Below, piece after piece: positions 4,841 through 6,259 of a DNA stretch of 6,259 nucleotides. The stretch comes from Clostridia bacterium. GTDB taxonomy: Bacteria; Bacillota; Clostridia; Lutisporales; Lutisporaceae. Positions within the stretch are counted from its first letter, which is position 1. Each line of letters opens with the position of its first letter. The stretch lies in NCBI GenBank assembly GCA_029256365.1, contig JAQSYB010000121.1, positions 1 through 6,259 on the forward strand. The letters run 5' to 3'. The notes beneath the pieces are model-generated. The model did no database searches. It worked only from the letters and a program-made list of their open reading frames with translations, and was not told where the DNA came from. Made by a program: the position numbers and the translations under genes.

Positions 4841-5239
4841 ATGCAAAGCATCATTATTTTTACAATTGGAAAGTGGAAATTTGCAGTTAGGAAAAGGGAC
4901 CTTTCAATGATACTGAATGATAAAAAGAGGTTCATCGAAAGATGGGATAATTATGTGCTAAATGAAGAATGGGAAGGTATACCCGTAATCAATGAATCCC
5001 AAGAAAGTCAATTTTCAAACTATATCTATTTTGTAGAAAGTGGTACAATGCGATGTCTTGGAGTTGATAGTATGTATCATCCCAAGGCTGAGAAGCAAGA
5101 GAATTTCTTCTTTTTTAGCAATATTGGTGAAGATGATGGAATAATTGGTTTGTTTACTGAACGCGAAGATATTACATCTATAGTCGACTTAGGTAAATTC
5201 TTTAAGAGATGGTTTGGGTCAATGGGTTTGGTTAATTAA
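4841..5239 (+). CDS. Divergent CheW-like protein (132 aa)
   Basis: A soluble 132-residue protein. The N-terminal IIIFTIGKWKFAVRKRDLSMIL (4-25) fits the first strands of CheW domains (hydrophobic-F-x-(I/L)-G-x-x-x-F-A-V). The second half shows YIYFVESGTMRCLGVDSM (61-78), with the V-D-S of CheW, and the end ITSIVDLGKFFKRW (111-124) fits the closing D-L-x-K strand and helix. The central G-V-I-N-L-R-G motif is absent; GIPVI at 46-50 may correspond to its end. CheW proteins scaffold CheA kinases to receptors. Here it probably acts as an adaptor or partner in the signalling locus rather than in classical chemotaxis, since no other che gene is visible. The RBS is AGGGGGG, 8 nt upstream. The next gene starts 25 nt after the stop, so the two are likely co-transcribed. 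Confidence 0.55.
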   Translation: MQSIIIFTIGKWKFAVRKRDLSMILNDKKRFIERWDNYVLNEEWEGIPVINESQESQFSNYIYFVESGTMRCLGVDSMYHPKAEKQENFFFFSNIGEDDGIIGLFTEREDITSIVDLGKFFKRWFGSMGLVN

Positions 5240-5264
5240 AGGCAAACTTGATATGAGGTGAAAT

Positions 5265-6259
5265 ATGAAATTGCGAAAGATAAGGTTATTGGTAGTATTT
5301 ATGCTTTTATTTGTTATGCTCTCCTCTGTTTCAACACCGCGGGTTTTGGCAGATAACAGCAAAAATATACTTATCATAAATTCATACCACAAAGGACTCA
5401 CATGGACAGATGAGGAAATGGACGGCATTACTGATGAGCTTTATAAAGAATTTCCAGATAGCAAGATTATGGTTGAATATTTAGATTGGAAAAACTACCC
5501 CAATGAAGAGAACTTGGAGTTGCAATACAATCTGTTAAAATACAAGTATTCAAATCAGAAAGTGGATTTGCTTATTACTACCGATGATACCGCCCTTGAC
5601 TTTGCAATAAAAAATAGAGCGGATTTGTTTGCAGATGCACCTGTGGTATTCTGCGGCATTAATCAAGATGGTGTAAACAAGCTTACAAAGAATTATTCAA
5701 ATTTTACGGGAGTAGTTTCCGAAGTCAATCCTATGGAGACTGTAAAAAGAGCATTAGAAATCATGCCGAATATGAAGAAGATTTATGTGTTATATGATAA
5801 TACAGAAAGTGGTATATCTACGGGCAAGATGACGGAAGATGCTGTTAGGCAAATAAGTCCAGAAATCGAAATAATAGCTTTGAATAACATGAACTTAGAA
5901 GAAATAATAGAGGAAACAAGAAAAGCGCAAAGTGACAGTGTGATACTAATTACGATTTATTATGTAGATGCTGATGGTAAGAATATTGGGTTTGAAGCTT
6001 TTACTAAGATCATCAGCGCAAATAGCAGTGTTCCTGTATTTAACCTTTATGACTTCAGTATGGGGTATGGAGCCATAGGTGGAAATCTGTTAAGTGGAAA
6101 AACTCTGGGAGAAGGTGCAGGCAAGCTTGCAGTTAGAGTATTGAAGGGAGAAGCAATATCAGATATTCCTGTGCAGACCTATGCAAGCACACACAATATA
6201 TTTGATTACGAACAACTTCAGAGGTTTCATATCCCTTTGTCAAAGCTGCCGAAAGACAG
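5265..6259 (+). CDS. Secreted ABC substrate-binding-type sensor domain, N-terminal part of a larger protein (partial)
   Basis: The frame is open to the window end, giving 331 residues. Residues 1-29 are a signal peptide or anchor (KLRK, hydrophobic core to about 20, then STPRVLA before D30). Residues 33-330 match the ABC_sub_bind (TrpX-like) periplasmic-binding fold: NILIINSYHKGLTWTDEEMD (34-53), DLLITTDDTALDFA (101-114), APVVFCGIN (125-133), FTGVVSEVNPMETV (147-160) and IFDYEQLQRFHIPLSKLP (312-329). In Firmicutes, domains of this sort with FGIPLSxLP-like ends commonly continue into a transmembrane helix and a histidine kinase or GGDEF module; this is inferred, as nothing past 331 is visible. 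It could instead be a free lipid-less binding protein. The start has a GAGGTG site 4 nt upstream. It is third in the unit with the Spo0E- and CheW-like genes. Confidence 0.82.
   Translation, partial: MKLRKIRLLVVFMLLFVMLSSVSTPRVLADNSKNILIINSYHKGLTWTDEEMDGITDELYKEFPDSKIMVEYLDWKNYPNEENLELQYNLLKYKYSNQKVDLLITTDDTALDFAIKNRADLFADAPVVFCGINQDGVNKLTKNYSNFTGVVSEVNPMETVKRALEIMPNMKKIYVLYDNTESGISTGKMTEDAVRQISPEIEIIALNNMNLEEIIEETRKAQSDSVILITIYYVDADGKNIGFEAFTKIISANSSVPVFNLYDFSMGYGAIGGNLLSGKTLGEGAGKLAVRVLKGEAISDIPVQTYASTHNIFDYEQLQRFHIPLSKLPKD

Noticed and set aside
5219..5428. Minus-strand frame of 69 codons over the end of the CheW-like gene and the start of the sensor gene
   Set aside because: It is antisense to two well-supported genes and has no start signals.

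Overview
The window looks like part of the chromosome of a low-GC, spore-forming member of the Firmicutes, most likely a clostridium. The reasons are AT-rich codon use, strong AGGAGG-type ribosome binding sites, sigma-A-like promoters, a Spo0E-family phosphatase and a DUF975 membrane protein. I cannot name the species.

Left part (1-1107). An azlC-azlD pair for branched-chain amino acid export lies on the minus strand, with azlD cut by the window edge. It diverges from a tRNA-Arg(CCT) gene on the plus strand. That tRNA has a near-consensus promoter and a T-rich intrinsic terminator. Between promoter and tRNA lies a 54-nt sequence that folds like a second tRNA-Arg(CCU) with acceptor, D and anticodon arms but no T arm; this is the most unusual item here.

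Middle (1108-3080). A compact minus-strand transcription unit (promoter, ideal RBS, 38-codon ORF, terminator) encodes a small hydrophilic protein I do not recognise. Two plus-strand membrane-protein genes follow: a 155-aa protein starting at TTG, with two C-terminal helices, and a 247-aa DUF975 protein. Each is followed by a long hairpin terminator, and the two hairpins resemble each other. The stretch 1426-1637 holds only a weak promoter candidate and a half-copy of that hairpin sequence.

Right part (3080-6259), a signalling cluster. The last 32 codons of a histidine kinase survive as a gene fragment 13 nt upstream of a complete response regulator with REC, winged-helix and BTAD (SARP-type) domains. 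After a terminator come three co-directional genes: a Spo0E-like aspartyl-phosphate phosphatase, a divergent CheW-like protein, and a secreted or periplasmic-type substrate-binding sensor domain that runs off the window and is probably the input end of a membrane kinase or other transducer. My inference is that the response regulator lost its own kinase. It may now be orphaned or served by another kinase, with the downstream genes being candidate partners.
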